The notes under the pieces: model-generated | The model's input: the letters and a program-made list of their open reading frames with translations, nothing else | Database searches by the model: none | Told to the model about the DNA's origin: nothing | Part shown: positions 1-9,033 of the stretch, in pieces | Numbering within the stretch: the stretch's first letter is position 1 | Layout: the number at the start of each line of letters is the position of its first letter | Origin: a virus | Virus record (IMG/VR): IMGVR_UViG_3300031539_007568 | Span: 1-40,878 of that record | DNA: 40,878 bases | Reading direction: 5' to 3' (one strand) | Position numbers and translations under genes: made by a program

Positions 1-55
1 TATTTATAAATCCCTATTTAGGGTGTGTAATTAAAGGTTATATAACCCTATGAAA

Positions 56-64
56 ATAAATATC
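56..64 (-). promoter_or_regulatory. GATATTTAT motif just past a terminator stem
   Basis: Read on the minus strand this is GATATTTAT, the same 9-mer found upstream of several gene starts in this window. Here it overlaps the T-rich tail of the terminator for the fibre gene, so it may simply be that tail. It could also be a promoter for a minus-strand gene beyond the left edge. The sequence alone cannot separate the two. Confidence 0.35.
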
Positions 65-85
65 CCCAACTTTCGATTGGGGATA
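61..85 (-). terminator. Intrinsic terminator of the minus-strand virion operon
   Basis: The arms TATCCCCAA and TTGGGGATA form a 9-bp stem around a 7-nt loop. On the minus strand the stem is followed by TTTATTTTC; on the plus strand no T-run follows. It lies 23 nt past the stop codon of the large fibre gene, so it most likely ends the minus-strand operon. Confidence 0.75.
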
Positions 86-108
86 TAAAATTGTGAGATA
101 AATTTAGT

Positions 109-1998
109 TTAATAAGTGCCACCATCCAGACAATCAAATTCGGCCAACACCCTGACACCATCTGGTGCTCCATTATTTAGGTTAGTATTTCTTATTACTA
201 TATCATTCAATTGTGTTAACCAACCTCTATTAGTGTACCCAGTAGGTCCTGAATATTCAGTTACATCACCGCCTATAAAGGTGTTCATTTGTGCGATAGT
301 TAAATAAACATCTGTACTAACAACACCAGCACCATCTTGTATTTTAAAACCAGAGGCAATAGATGTAGGTGACGTATTACCAGTAGGGTTATAGTTTAAA
401 GTAATCTGTGGGTCTTCAATATAAAGTTCAGAAGTACTAATTGTTGTAGTTGTTCCGAAAACATCTAAATTACCGTGTACTATTAAATCACCAATACCAG
501 GAGTACTTGTCGAACCACCAGAACCAATTTCTAAACCACCTTGACCAATATAAGATGTTGTGCCTGTTGGGTTATTAACTGTTAATGCCCCAACAGTCAT
601 TCTATCCGTTGATTCATTATATTCAAACCCAGTTTCAGTTGCTAAACTACCAGAACCATTTGTATAAACAACTCTGTTTGGTGATAAATTACTTATCGTA
701 ATAGCTGATGCTGAAATATTAGCTGCGTAAACATTGTTCCATCTATTTGAAGGTTCACCTATATTGTAGGTTAAATCACCAATAGGTAATATATTACCAC
801 CGACATTTAACTCACCACCATTTAAGTTAATTGTAGCCCCCGAAGATGTACCACCAACCGTGATTATAAATTGTGAACCATCATCTTCTAAATCAATAGT
901 ACAAGTACCAATTTTGACTTTCTTAGCCCAAACATCATTCCATCTGTTTGTTGTTGAACCTAAATCGTATGTACAACCAGTATCAGGTATTAAACTACCT
1001 AGAACGAAGTTATTAACTAATAAATCATTAGTTGTTGTTTGACCAGTGGTTGTTAAGTTACCATTAACAGTTAAAGATTGTAAAGTACTTAAGTCTACCG
1101 TTAAATTTGGTTCACCTTGGTTTCTTAATATAGTTAATATATTACCAGATTTTGTGAAACCTGTTACGTATGTGTCTGTAAATCCTGTTGGTGAGAGACT
1201 ACCTAAATCCACCGAGTATGGTGTACCATCATTCCTATAGAAACTAACAACACTACCATTTAATGTACCACCAGTTGTAAATGTATTTTCCGTTATAACA
1301 GAATAAGGACCTCCAATTGGGGTACCCTTATAACCCAACAATAAAGATTGTGTTGGTGTATTATTAGTGGCGGAAGTTAATGAAGTACCACCAGTTGTGT
1401 ATACATCGTTTGTTTGTGTGTAAGATGTTAGTAAACCATAATTAACAACCTCAAACTGGTTACTACCTGTAACTGTTTGATTATAATAAGAAGGTCCGTT
1501 TAAAGTGGTTGTACCAGTTACGGTTAAATCACTAACATTAGTGACACCATAAAGTGTCACATTGTTAAATGAATCTATTGTTATAGGAACACTAGGTTTA
1601 CCACCGTTTAAACCTAAAGTTAATGTGTTGGGTGACCAAGTACCACCTGTTACATAACTATCAGTATCAACACCCTGAATGTCTGATATATTAGCTAATA
1701 CAAAACCTGTTGTTGTACCAGATAAAAATTTACCAATTAAACCAGAACCACTAATACCTTGATAGGTAGTTAACTGATTTCTTAATTTAAGGTTATATAA
1801 ATTGGAACCAACTTCAAAATAGTTAGCGTTATTATCTGAAGGTACCCATGTAGGTACTCCAGCTGTTCCACCTGAGAAGAATAGAATACCATCTCCAAGG
1901 TTAATTAAGGGTTCACCAGGTTTTACACCACTACTAGGTAATGATTGTCCAGGAATTACACTGTTTTTAAGTACATGTATTGTTCTTCTTGTTGCCAT
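109..1998 (-). CDS. Large tail fibre / baseplate-associated structural protein (629 aa)
   Basis: The N-terminus (residues 1-45, with GEPLINLGDGILFF) follows the pattern common in phage fibre and baseplate proteins, a Gly-Glu-Leu-Ala-Asn-type segment followed by dG-x-L-f. The rest is Gly/Thr/Ser/Asn-rich beta-type repeats. A motif like DxYVTGGT recurs near residues 113, 198, 238 and 276. Two modules centred on NRWN (351 and 418) resemble the nRWndvY repeats of marine T4-like structural proteins, and residues 505-535 (GNLDVFGTTTTIS...IEDPQITL) match another motif common in them. The protein ends in GGTY, as does the upstream neighbour. It is last in the minus-strand virion operon, with its own GATATTTAT motif upstream. 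The general role as a virion fibre is well supported; whether it is the receptor-binding tip is not known. Confidence 0.75.
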   Translation of the reverse strand: MATRRTIHVLKNSVIPGQSLPSSGVKPGEPLINLGDGILFFSGGTAGVPTWVPSDNNANYFEVGSNLYNLKLRNQLTTYQGISGSGLIGKFLSGTTTGFVLANISDIQGVDTDSYVTGGTWSPNTLTLGLNGGKPSVPITIDSFNNVTLYGVTNVSDLTVTGTTTLNGPSYYNQTVTGSNQFEVVNYGLLTSYTQTNDVYTTGGTSLTSATNNTPTQSLLLGYKGTPIGGPYSVITENTFTTGGTLNGSVVSFYRNDGTPYSVDLGSLSPTGFTDTYVTGFTKSGNILTILRNQGEPNLTVDLSTLQSLTVNGNLTTTGQTTTNDLLVNNFVLGSLIPDTGCTYDLGSTTNRWNDVWAKKVKIGTCTIDLEDDGSQFIITVGGTSSGATINLNGGELNVGGNILPIGDLTYNIGEPSNRWNNVYAANISASAITISNLSPNRVVYTNGSGSLATETGFEYNESTDRMTVGALTVNNPTGTTSYIGQGGLEIGSGGSTSTPGIGDLIVHGNLDVFGTTTTISTSELYIEDPQITLNYNPTGNTSPTSIASGFKIQDGAGVVSTDVYLTIAQMNTFIGGDVTEYSGPTGYTNRGWLTQLNDIVIRNTNLNNGAPDGVRVLAEFDCLDGGTY

Positions 1999-2021
1999 TT
2001 TTCTTTTTCTTTAATTTTATT

Positions 2022-2030
2022 ATAAATATC
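2022..2030 (-). promoter_or_regulatory. GATATTTAT motif upstream of the fibre gene
   Basis: On the minus strand GATATTTAT lies in the 39-nt gap between the 142-aa protein gene and the large fibre gene, 23 nt before the fibre ATG. The same 9-mer precedes three plus-strand units. I infer a late promoter that lets the fibre gene be transcribed separately from the operon. Confidence 0.5.
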
Positions 2031-2037
2031 ATTGACT

Positions 2038-2466
2038 TTAGTAAGTTCCACCCAATAAACAGTCATCTTGTATGATAGAACTATCGGCCGTTATTATTCT
2101 TGTATTTCCACTTAAATCAGAACCTAAATTCAAAACTGGTGTATAGATAACACCAGTAGATGTCCAAACTGTAGATGTACCACTAACAGTATTAATATCC
2201 CTATATCTCCTTACTGGTGAACCAAAATTTATTAAATTATCTGATGTTGGTATAACATCGGTTGGGTAAACTGTTATAGCGTTATTAATAGTTACCCCAC
2301 TTTCACAGGCAACAATAGTTTCAGTATAAATTGTTGCACCAGAAGAACAATTAATAATATCACCATTAATAATTAAATTACCGTCGATTGTACCACCAGT
2401 AAATGCATTACCAGGTTCGACAATAAAAATCTTAGTTATATCACTATTTCCACAAAAATTTGTCAT
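2038..2466 (-). CDS. Small fibre-like virion protein (142 aa)
   Basis: This short Gly/Thr/Ile-rich protein is built like a fragment of the larger fibre encoded downstream. It contains FTGGTIDGNLIINGDI near residue 22, an INFGSPVRRYRDI segment (residues 80-92) that is a diverged form of the NRWN module, and the same C-terminal GGTY. Its ATG overlaps the stop codon of the sheath-stabiliser gene (TAATG), which implies translational coupling. It could be a baseplate or fibre accessory subunit. No enzymatic motif is visible, and it is too short for a complete fibre. Confidence 0.6.
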   Translation of the reverse strand: MTNFCGNSDITKIFIVEPGNAFTGGTIDGNLIINGDIINCSSGATIYTETIVACESGVTINNAITVYPTDVIPTSDNLINFGSPVRRYRDINTVSGTSTVWTSTGVIYTPVLNLGSDLSGNTRIITADSSIIQDDCLLGGTY

Positions 2467-3506
2467 TATAATGGTACTGTTCCTCTTAATATTAGCTCAG
2501 ATAACTGAGTTGAATTTGTTCTAACTATACTTATGCTAATCATGTCTGTTTCGTTAACAGAAAATGGCATAGAAGTTGGCATTGAATTCACATAAAACGT
2601 AACTGATGAAATATTATCCGTATCAATAGATGTAAAAGTTGCTAAAGTATCAGATTGAAATGTTATTGTAGTAGGTGAGCCGGGTAAAAACTGTACTATA
2701 AAACTTATTGTCTTATCGTGTTGGGTTTCATCTTTAATTCTACTAACAACAACTTTAGGTTTTTTATCATCAATCTCATAAGAAAGTATTGCCCTTTCTA
2801 AACCTGGTTTAACCTCAAATTCATCTTCATTTAAAATATATGCTGCCATTCTTAACTCATATGTTTGAACATAATATCTTTTACCCTCAAGATCATCAAT
2901 TGTTGACTCATCACCAATACTTTCTAAATATATAGGAAAGTAATGACCCTTTATATTAACGTATGCTTGTGCTGAAGCGAAAGCTGTTAAAACTTTTTGG
3001 TTTAACTTATTTAACTCATTCATTCTGAAAGTAAAAAACCTAATATTATAGGTTAAATCCACACCTACAGGTTGAGGTATCATATAAACATCGGACCCTT
3101 TTTTATTACCATCCCAAACAGGAATTGTCATATAAGGAAATGTTTTTCTAACTGGTATTTTAAAATCAGCCGGATTAGTACCTGGTTGTGCATCAGGTTT
3201 TCTAACTACCGATATAAATGGTATTTTAATGTTTTTATATTTATCTGAATTTTGCCAAGTTCTTGTAAACTCAGACCATCTTTGTGCTGTTAAAAAAGTT
3301 ACAGGAACTTTATCACCACCTATCACAATATCTAAATCACTATTAACCCAATCAACAAACCCATTATCTAAATCAGCGTGGTCCACACCACGTGGTAAGT
3401 TAGCTTTATTCTGGTCGTGATAGTCATCAATATATTTTTTAGGTCCACCTTGTGGGTCGACTACCTTAATATTTAAATCTTTTTTATATTTTTTAGGTAA
3501 AGCCAT
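2466..3506 (-). CDS. Putative tail sheath stabiliser / tail completion protein (T4 gp15-like)
   Basis: This 346-aa protein follows the layout of T4 gp15. It has an early VPVTFLTAQRW segment, an IPFISVVRKPD stretch where gp15 has its LPRINLHLVD segment, a MIPQPVGVDLTYNIRFFTFR segment corresponding to the SPIKMIYELSIFTR region, and a later YLESIGDESTIDDLEGKRYY segment with the order seen in gp15. In T4 this protein caps the tail tube and sheath and joins the tail to the neck. The gene lies directly downstream of the gp14-like gene, the T4 order. C-terminal residues beyond about 255 look like an added beta domain. The assignment is by remembered pattern, not alignment. Confidence 0.5.
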   Translation of the reverse strand: MALPKKYKKDLNIKVVDPQGGPKKYIDDYHDQNKANLPRGVDHADLDNGFVDWVNSDLDIVIGGDKVPVTFLTAQRWSEFTRTWQNSDKYKNIKIPFISVVRKPDAQPGTNPADFKIPVRKTFPYMTIPVWDGNKKGSDVYMIPQPVGVDLTYNIRFFTFRMNELNKLNQKVLTAFASAQAYVNIKGHYFPIYLESIGDESTIDDLEGKRYYVQTYELRMAAYILNEDEFEVKPGLERAILSYEIDDKKPKVVVSRIKDETQHDKTISFIVQFLPGSPTTITFQSDTLATFTSIDTDNISSVTFYVNSMPTSMPFSVNETDMISISIVRTNSTQLSELILRGTVPL

Positions 3507-3509
3507 TTA

Positions 3510-4028
3510 TTAGTAATTTGGTAAAAATTCGTTAGAATCAGCAGTAATACAAGTAATAGTTCTATAGTAACCTTTATAACCAATTCTTGTATGTGCGTTA
3601 TCTGAATATATTTTACCGTCATTAGTCACTGTAAAATATTTTATATTATCCTCTCTATCTGAATACCCTATATAGTCACCATAACTAATTTCAGCACTCA
3701 ATTCTTCCAACTGTTCTTGGAAAATTTGAAATTTAAGTTGACCGTAATCTAAATACCTATTTACACCTTCACTATAAGTTTTATTTTCAGCTTCATCTAA
3801 AGCTAATTTAACTCTTAATTCTTTAGGTGCTTTAAATCTAATTTCATTTGTTTTAGCTTCACCATAAACATCATCAGTTTGTGTTTCTTTTCTATCTACC
3901 TGAAATAAAACTACGACTATGTTTAAATCACCTTCAACATATTCACGAGCCATTTCGTTTTCTATTCCGAAATCAATCTCATCAAAAAATTTGCCCATCC
4001 TGTTTACAGGGAATTTACGCTTTGCCAT
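3510..4028 (-). CDS. Putative neck / head-tail connector protein (gp14-like)
   Basis: This 172-aa protein is first in the minus-strand operon. I chose the ATG at 4028 (MAKRKFP); the in-frame GTG two codons upstream is less likely. The segments VYGEAKTNEIRFKAPKELRVK, the LKFQIFQEQLEEL stretch and GDYIGYSDREDNIKYF have the rhythm of phage neck or head-completion proteins: a strand pair, an amphipathic helix, then a G-D-Y-I strand. It immediately precedes the gp15-like gene, as gp14 precedes gp15 in T4. No enzymatic motif is visible. Virion function is likely; the exact subunit is tentative. Confidence 0.45.
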   Translation of the reverse strand: MAKRKFPVNRMGKFFDEIDFGIENEMAREYVEGDLNIVVVLFQVDRKETQTDDVYGEAKTNEIRFKAPKELRVKLALDEAENKTYSEGVNRYLDYGQLKFQIFQEQLEELSAEISYGDYIGYSDREDNIKYFTVTNDGKIYSDNAHTRIGYKGYYRTITCITADSNEFLPNY

Positions 4029-4112
4029 ATGCACACTTATATTTTAATAAATATTTGATTATATACGATTTTCTTTATTTTCCACAGTTAAGTACTATAT
4101 TTATTTTGTCGT
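4029..4112. promoter_or_regulatory. Divergent control region between virion operon and helicase
   Basis: This 84-nt AT-rich spacer separates genes reading outward in both directions. It holds the ATATTTAT core twice in opposite orientation: at 4047-4054 on the minus strand, 18 nt before the neck-protein ATG, and at 4097-4104 on the plus strand, 8 nt before the helicase ATG. No Shine-Dalgarno sequence is seen on either side. I infer back-to-back promoters of the same class. Confidence 0.5.
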
Positions 4113-5954
4113 ATGGTAGATTTAACCAAATTAAAGAATAAAACGACCTTAGAGAGGGTTCGAAACTACGAAGGTGCTAATGAACACATCTTAAAAATGA
4201 AGAAAAAATTGGATGTGGATGGATTTTTCTTGCTCACCCCTAGTCAAATAAGTTATATAGAAGAAAATTTTGAAAGGGAACCAATAGATATTAATAAGGT
4301 TGTAGATATAACGCCATATTTGGGTGAACAGTTAAAGGAAAAATATGAATTAAAAAATGTCCCAGAACGTGTTTTCATAGAAAAACTTTTAGCTGAGACT
4401 GATAAATCATACCATATTAGGGGTAAGTTATATAAAAACCAAAAAGAATCGGCATTATATTATCTACCAAAAACACAAATACATACTGATTTATTTGAGG
4501 AGAATTTAGATGATGTTGATATAGATTTTTCAAAATATATAGAATTAGATAAAAAAAATAGGGTACCCTTTAAACATCAAGAATCTGGAATTAAATTTTT
4601 ATATAAAAAACCCAAATGTATTTTAGCAGATGATATGGGTCTAGGTAAAACTTTTATGTCAATTGTTGCAGCTTTAGAAGTTAAAGCTGAAAAAATATTA
4701 GTTATCTGTCCGGCAAATGCTAAAATTAACTGGAAACGTGAGATTATGAATTTTGTTGATGAAGATGATATTTCTATAATCAAATCTGGCCACTGGAATC
4801 CTAAAAAATTTACAATCATAAATTATGATATTTTAAATAAATTTCACACCTTAATTGATGGAAGAAAAAACTATAAAGATTATGAGATTAAAAAATTTCT
4901 AGTAGATGAAGGTTTTGATTTATTAATACTAGATGAGGCACATTATGTTAAAAACCCAAAAGCAGATAGAACCAAAATTGTAAATGAAATTGCTAAACCA
5001 ATTAAAAGAAGGTGGTTATTAACAGGAACACCAATAGCTAATCGTCCTATGGATTATTATAACTTATTACATCTTTGTGATTCTAGTGTAACATCTAATT
5101 GGCAATTCTTTGCTTTTCGTTATTGTGCGGCAAAAAAATTCAGGAAAAAAACTAAATTAGGTAAAGAAAGGATTATTTGGATTACTGATGGGGCCTCTAA
5201 TTTAGAAGAACTACATAAAAGAACTACAAATTTAGTTCTGAGAAGAAAAAAGGAAGATCATTTAGATTTGCCACCTAAAATTATATCGCCTTATTATGTT
5301 GAGGTTGATGATAGAAAACGTTACGAATCTGTTTTTGAGGAATATCTTGAATGGGCAAAAAGTGAGGGTAAAAATCTTGGTGCTGGTAGACATATGGTTG
5401 AATTAGTTGTTCTTCGTAAATTTTTAGCTATGGAAATGGTTCAACACACTGTTGAGTTAGCTGAAAAAGCAATAGAGGAAGGTCATAAGGTAATTGTTTT
5501 TACTTGTTTTACCGATTCACTTTTAGAATTAAAAAGAAGATTTGGGGATGTGGCGGTTTGTCACCATGGACCAATGAATGATAAAGAAAAACAAAAATCT
5601 ATAGATTCTTTCCAAGAAGATGATAGAATAAAGGTTTTTATTGGTAATATAATTTCGGCTGGTTCAGCTATTACACTAACCGCAGCTTCAGAGGTTATTA
5701 TGAATGATTTAGATTTTGTTCCTGCAAACCATAGTCAAGCTGAAGATAGGTGTTATAGAATTGGACAAGATAAAACTGTAAATGTGTATTACCCATTATT
5801 TGAAAACACAGTGCAAACTATGATATTTGATACATTACAAAGAAAACGTGGTATTATCAATACTGTTATGGGTGAAGAACATAAAGAGATGGATATTATG
5901 ACAGATTTCATGGATTTAATAAAAACTTCCGTTAAGAAACACAACTTTATCTAA
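4113..5954 (+). CDS. SNF2-family DNA helicase/translocase
   Basis: This 613-aa superfamily 2 ATPase has Walker A as DDMGLGKT (173-180), the DEAH box as LDEAHYVKN (from 273), motif III as LLTGTP, and the C-terminal arginine-finger motif as QAEDRCYRIGQ (542-552). The DMGLGKT and RIGQ signatures are those of the Swi2/Snf2 group and look closest to SMARCAL1-like annealing helicases rather than to T4 UvsW. Family members move on double-stranded DNA and remodel forks or displace proteins, so a role in phage replication or recombination is likely. About 150 N-terminal residues before the helicase core are not recognised. It stands alone between two virion gene groups, with an ATATTTAT motif 8 nt before its ATG. 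Confidence 0.9.
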   Translation: MVDLTKLKNKTTLERVRNYEGANEHILKMKKKLDVDGFFLLTPSQISYIEENFEREPIDINKVVDITPYLGEQLKEKYELKNVPERVFIEKLLAETDKSYHIRGKLYKNQKESALYYLPKTQIHTDLFEENLDDVDIDFSKYIELDKKNRVPFKHQESGIKFLYKKPKCILADDMGLGKTFMSIVAALEVKAEKILVICPANAKINWKREIMNFVDEDDISIIKSGHWNPKKFTIINYDILNKFHTLIDGRKNYKDYEIKKFLVDEGFDLLILDEAHYVKNPKADRTKIVNEIAKPIKRRWLLTGTPIANRPMDYYNLLHLCDSSVTSNWQFFAFRYCAAKKFRKKTKLGKERIIWITDGASNLEELHKRTTNLVLRRKKEDHLDLPPKIISPYYVEVDDRKRYESVFEEYLEWAKSEGKNLGAGRHMVELVVLRKFLAMEMVQHTVELAEKAIEEGHKVIVFTCFTDSLLELKRRFGDVAVCHHGPMNDKEKQKSIDSFQEDDRIKVFIGNIISAGSAITLTAASEVIMNDLDFVPANHSQAEDRCYRIGQDKTVNVYYPLFENTVQTMIFDTLQRKRGIINTVMGEEHKEMDIMTDFMDLIKTSVKKHNFI

Positions 5955-5981
5955 TGATACTATAAACATTAACTATTCGGC

Positions 5982-5990
5982 GATATTTAT
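5982..5990 (+). promoter_or_regulatory. GATATTTAT motif upstream of the connector gene
   Basis: GATATTTAT lies in the 51-nt gap after the helicase gene, 15 nt before the next ATG. It is an exact match to the motifs at 2022, 10928 and 14351. It is a candidate late promoter for the gp13-like and fibre genes. Confidence 0.5.
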
Positions 5991-6005
5991 GAATAAAAGT
6001 CGAAC

Positions 6006-7142
6006 ATGTCACTTGTTATAGAAGAAGCGGAAAAACAAAAAGTATTTCGTCAGGTTAAACATAGATTAGGGGCACCACTCAGAAAAGTTGAGTTGGATGA
6101 CGAACAAATGTGCACCCTATTAGAAATTGCGGTTGAAGACCATTCATCTTACATAAACGAATGGTTAATTGAAACTCAATGGTCATCTTTAGACGGTATT
6201 AATTTAGATACTGCTGATTTAACTAAAGCTTTAACAACTAGAGGTTTAGGTTATGAAGATTCTTTCACATATGCCTACTCAAAAATTGTTGGGTTACAAG
6301 CTCGTGGACCATGGGAACTTAAACAAGATTTTGTTACATTAAGAAATGGACAACAAACATACTCTATCCCAGCTGGTAGAGAATTAAATGAAGTATTATA
6401 TTACCAACCACCCACTGTAGATTTAGCTTTATTTTCTAGTAACGGATTTGGTGGTGGTTATGGTGGGTTTGCGGCTGGATTTGGCGGGGCTCAATTTGCT
6501 GGTGGTGGTTTTGGATATGGTGGTTCATATTTAACCACATCTTTTGATATTGTATTAAGAAACTCTGACTATAATTTAAAACAAAGATTAATAAGTTCAG
6601 ATTTAATTTATAAATTAACCGCTGGGCCTAATGGTACCAGATTACTTCATTTAATACCAACACCAGGTAGTAGAATTGCTTTTGGTGGTCTTGGTTTGAA
6701 CGGCCAGTCAATTAATAATTCTAGAGTATGGTATTGGTATTATGAGACTACATCTGATGAGGAGAGACAAAGGTGTTTAAATGCAAATAAAGATATTATT
6801 AAGTTACCTTCCGATGTCCCAATCGATATCGTTAATTTTAGTGAATTAAATACACCATCTAAACAATGGGTGAGAGATTATTTTACAGCTCTATGTAAAG
6901 AAACCCTAGGTAGGGTTCGTGGTAAATTTGGTGGTGTACTAGGCGTTACAGATGCTGAAGTAACCATGGATTATGAATCGTTATTAAGTGAATCAAAAGA
7001 AGATAAAACAGCCTTAATGGAAAGACTTAATGAAAGGTTAGAAAGATTAAGACCTGAAGCAATGTTAACACGTAAAGCCACTGAAGCTGAAATGTTAAAT
7101 AAAGCATTACAATATAGACCATTAGGTATTACAGTAATATAA
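6006..7142 (+). CDS. Putative neck / head-tail connector protein (gp13-like)
   Basis: The N-terminal part (1-110) is alpha-helical. A very Gly-rich loop at 147-173 contains GFGGGYGGFAAGFGG. The C-terminal part has TLGRVRGKFGGVLGVTDAE followed by a long charged helix (residues 300-360). Such a helical C-terminus, with a segment reading grvRgkFgg...g...tld...Ll.Eg, is one I associate with gp13-type neck proteins of marine T4-like phages, but I cannot align it here. The gene is followed 1 nt later by a fibre gene, so a virion role is likely. The Gly-rich insert looks like a flexible or phase-separating linker and is unusual for a connector. Confidence is moderate for virion protein and low for the precise subunit. 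Confidence 0.45.
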   Translation: MSLVIEEAEKQKVFRQVKHRLGAPLRKVELDDEQMCTLLEIAVEDHSSYINEWLIETQWSSLDGINLDTADLTKALTTRGLGYEDSFTYAYSKIVGLQARGPWELKQDFVTLRNGQQTYSIPAGRELNEVLYYQPPTVDLALFSSNGFGGGYGGFAAGFGGAQFAGGGFGYGGSYLTTSFDIVLRNSDYNLKQRLISSDLIYKLTAGPNGTRLLHLIPTPGSRIAFGGLGLNGQSINNSRVWYWYYETTSDEERQRCLNANKDIIKLPSDVPIDIVNFSELNTPSKQWVRDYFTALCKETLGRVRGKFGGVLGVTDAEVTMDYESLLSESKEDKTALMERLNERLERLRPEAMLTRKATEAEMLNKALQYRPLGITVI

Positions 7143-7143
7143 T

Positions 7144-9033
7144 ATGTCATTTTATACAAGACCCAATTTTGAAGATAGACAACAAGTTCAGTATAGTGGA
7201 GACACTATCACTCTATCTGGTAAAACCCATATAAACACTACGGGTTATCTTAAAATAAATGCTCCAATATTAGATTGGACGGGGAGTACTTCAGCTAGTA
7301 CGCAATATAATATTGCAGGTATAAATGGTTATATAAATTATGGTGAACTTTCATCATTTATTGTACAACCACCAATAATAATACAGAGTGGTACAACAGG
7401 TACTACAACTGTAGATGTAACTGGATATTTTTTAGGTGGCCTCGATGCTGATGGGAGGGTAACATGGTTACAAGCCCCAACTGGTAGTGGTGGAACTATA
7501 ATCATTTCTGGTGGTACTGACAATTATGTTACTGGCGGTACCTATTCAAACGGTATTTTAATATTAAATAGACAAAACGGTAATGTTAGTATAACTGGTT
7601 TTACAACTGGTAATACTACGACAATACAATTTACTGGTAATACATCAGCAAGTTGTATTACTGACCTATATGTCCAACGTTTGAATTCTTGTTCACCACT
7701 TTACATACAAGATATAAGTGGTGGTGATGTAATTATATCACCGTTTAATAATGGAAATATTGCGATAGGTCACATATCGGCATCAACTAAATTAGATGTT
7801 TCTGGAAAAACAAAAACAACAGAATTTCAATTAACAAATGGTGCGGTTAACGGTTATGTATTAACTTCTGATTCTATTGGTAATGCAACCTGGCAACCAG
7901 CTCCTTCAGGAAGTGGTGGAACTATAGTTATTTCGGGTGGTACAATATCACCATATAAATTTGGATCTAACATATATGATATTGTAACACTTTCTGGTAA
8001 TAATTTTACATTGTCAAATCAATCTTTGGTATTGGGTGGAATTTCAAATATCGCTGACGGAATCGGTTCTACCATTATTAATGGTCAATATAATACTTTA
8101 AGTGGTGGTACTGGTACAACAATCATTAATGGATCTCTACATCTTATATCAAATAGTGAAGGGGCTATGGTTGGTAACGGATTTTTAAATACAATAAAGA
8201 AGAGTATATATGGTTCTATCATAAATGGTGATAATAACTTAATCGATGGTTCAATTCTTACATCAAATTATAGTTTTATTGGTGGTGGTAGTAATAATTT
8301 TATAGATAATTCGACCCGTAGTTTTATTGGTAATGGTAACAATAATACTATTTCAGTTTTTGGTACTATAGGTATTGGTAACTCAATTCTTAATGGTAGT
8401 GATAATCTAATTTCAACCAGTGTTGTCCATTCATCTATTGTTGGTGGTCAAAATAATAAATCTTATTTTTCATATTCCAGTATTATTGGTGGACAAGATA
8501 ATCTATCATTAGCTATTAACTCATTTATATTGGGCTCTAGTATTACGGCGACAAGTATTAATACCACATATACCGAAAATTTAATTGCTGGAGCTAACGC
8601 TGCCAATTCATATGTTGGACACTTAAGTGTTAATAATAATAATACAGTAGGTCCGATAAGACCTAATTATATAACAGAATTATTACATTCTGGAAATACT
8701 ACAGGTGGTACTTATAATATAACAATACCAATAAATTGGGTTGTTGAAGATGTACAAGTATATGTTAAAACAGTTGATACTAACGTTTTTGGTGCGACTA
8801 TTGGCACTTCAGCTGGTATTTGGGTTCCAACAACACCAACACCATTCGTACCTAACCATAATATTATTACACTATTTAGGACAGTAGCTGAAAATGGCCC
8901 ACATTTTTTCTCATCATCAGATTTAGCAACAGTTTATTTTGTTGATGCAGGAGCTTCTCCTATAGCATTAACTAATGGTGAGTATAAAGTATTAATAACA
9001 TATTGGGATGGTGGTGAAGCGGGAATATTTTAA
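7144..9033 (+). CDS. Fibre/adhesin-like virion protein with beta-roll repeats (629 aa)
   Basis: Residues 130-160 carry the same YVTGGTYSNGILIL pattern as the minus-strand fibre. From about 298 to 472 there are short repeats of the type SxIxGGxxNxI, for example IVGGQNN, IIGGQDN, FIGGGSNN and FIGNGNNN. These resemble the left-handed beta-roll head of trimeric autotransporter adhesins and of phage fibres with similar coils. The last 110 residues (from ITELLHSG) look like a separate globular beta domain, possibly the tip. The stop codon overlaps the next ATG (TAATG). No peptidase S74 chaperone motif is visible. Trimeric fibre or tip function is inferred from the repeat type and neighbours. Confidence 0.7.
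   Translation: MSFYTRPNFEDRQQVQYSGDTITLSGKTHINTTGYLKINAPILDWTGSTSASTQYNIAGINGYINYGELSSFIVQPPIIIQSGTTGTTTVDVTGYFLGGLDADGRVTWLQAPTGSGGTIIISGGTDNYVTGGTYSNGILILNRQNGNVSITGFTTGNTTTIQFTGNTSASCITDLYVQRLNSCSPLYIQDISGGDVIISPFNNGNIAIGHISASTKLDVSGKTKTTEFQLTNGAVNGYVLTSDSIGNATWQPAPSGSGGTIVISGGTISPYKFGSNIYDIVTLSGNNFTLSNQSLVLGGISNIADGIGSTIINGQYNTLSGGTGTTIINGSLHLISNSEGAMVGNGFLNTIKKSIYGSIINGDNNLIDGSILTSNYSFIGGGSNNFIDNSTRSFIGNGNNNTISVFGTIGIGNSILNGSDNLISTSVVHSSIVGGQNNKSYFSYSSIIGGQDNLSLAINSFILGSSITATSINTTYTENLIAGANAANSYVGHLSVNNNNTVGPIRPNYITELLHSGNTTGGTYNITIPINWVVEDVQVYVKTVDTNVFGATIGTSAGIWVPTTPTPFVPNHNIITLFRTVAENGPHFFSSSDLATVYFVDAGASPIALTNGEYKVLITYWDGGEAGIF

Noticed and set aside
1-30. Possible second hairpin CCCTATTTAGGG at the left edge
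   Set aside because: The stem is only 4-5 bp with a tiny loop and no T-run; the sequence to the left is not visible.
860-1240. Plus-strand open frames opposite the fibre gene
   Set aside because: They are shadows of the Thr/Gly repeat coding strand, lack start context and have low-complexity antisense composition.
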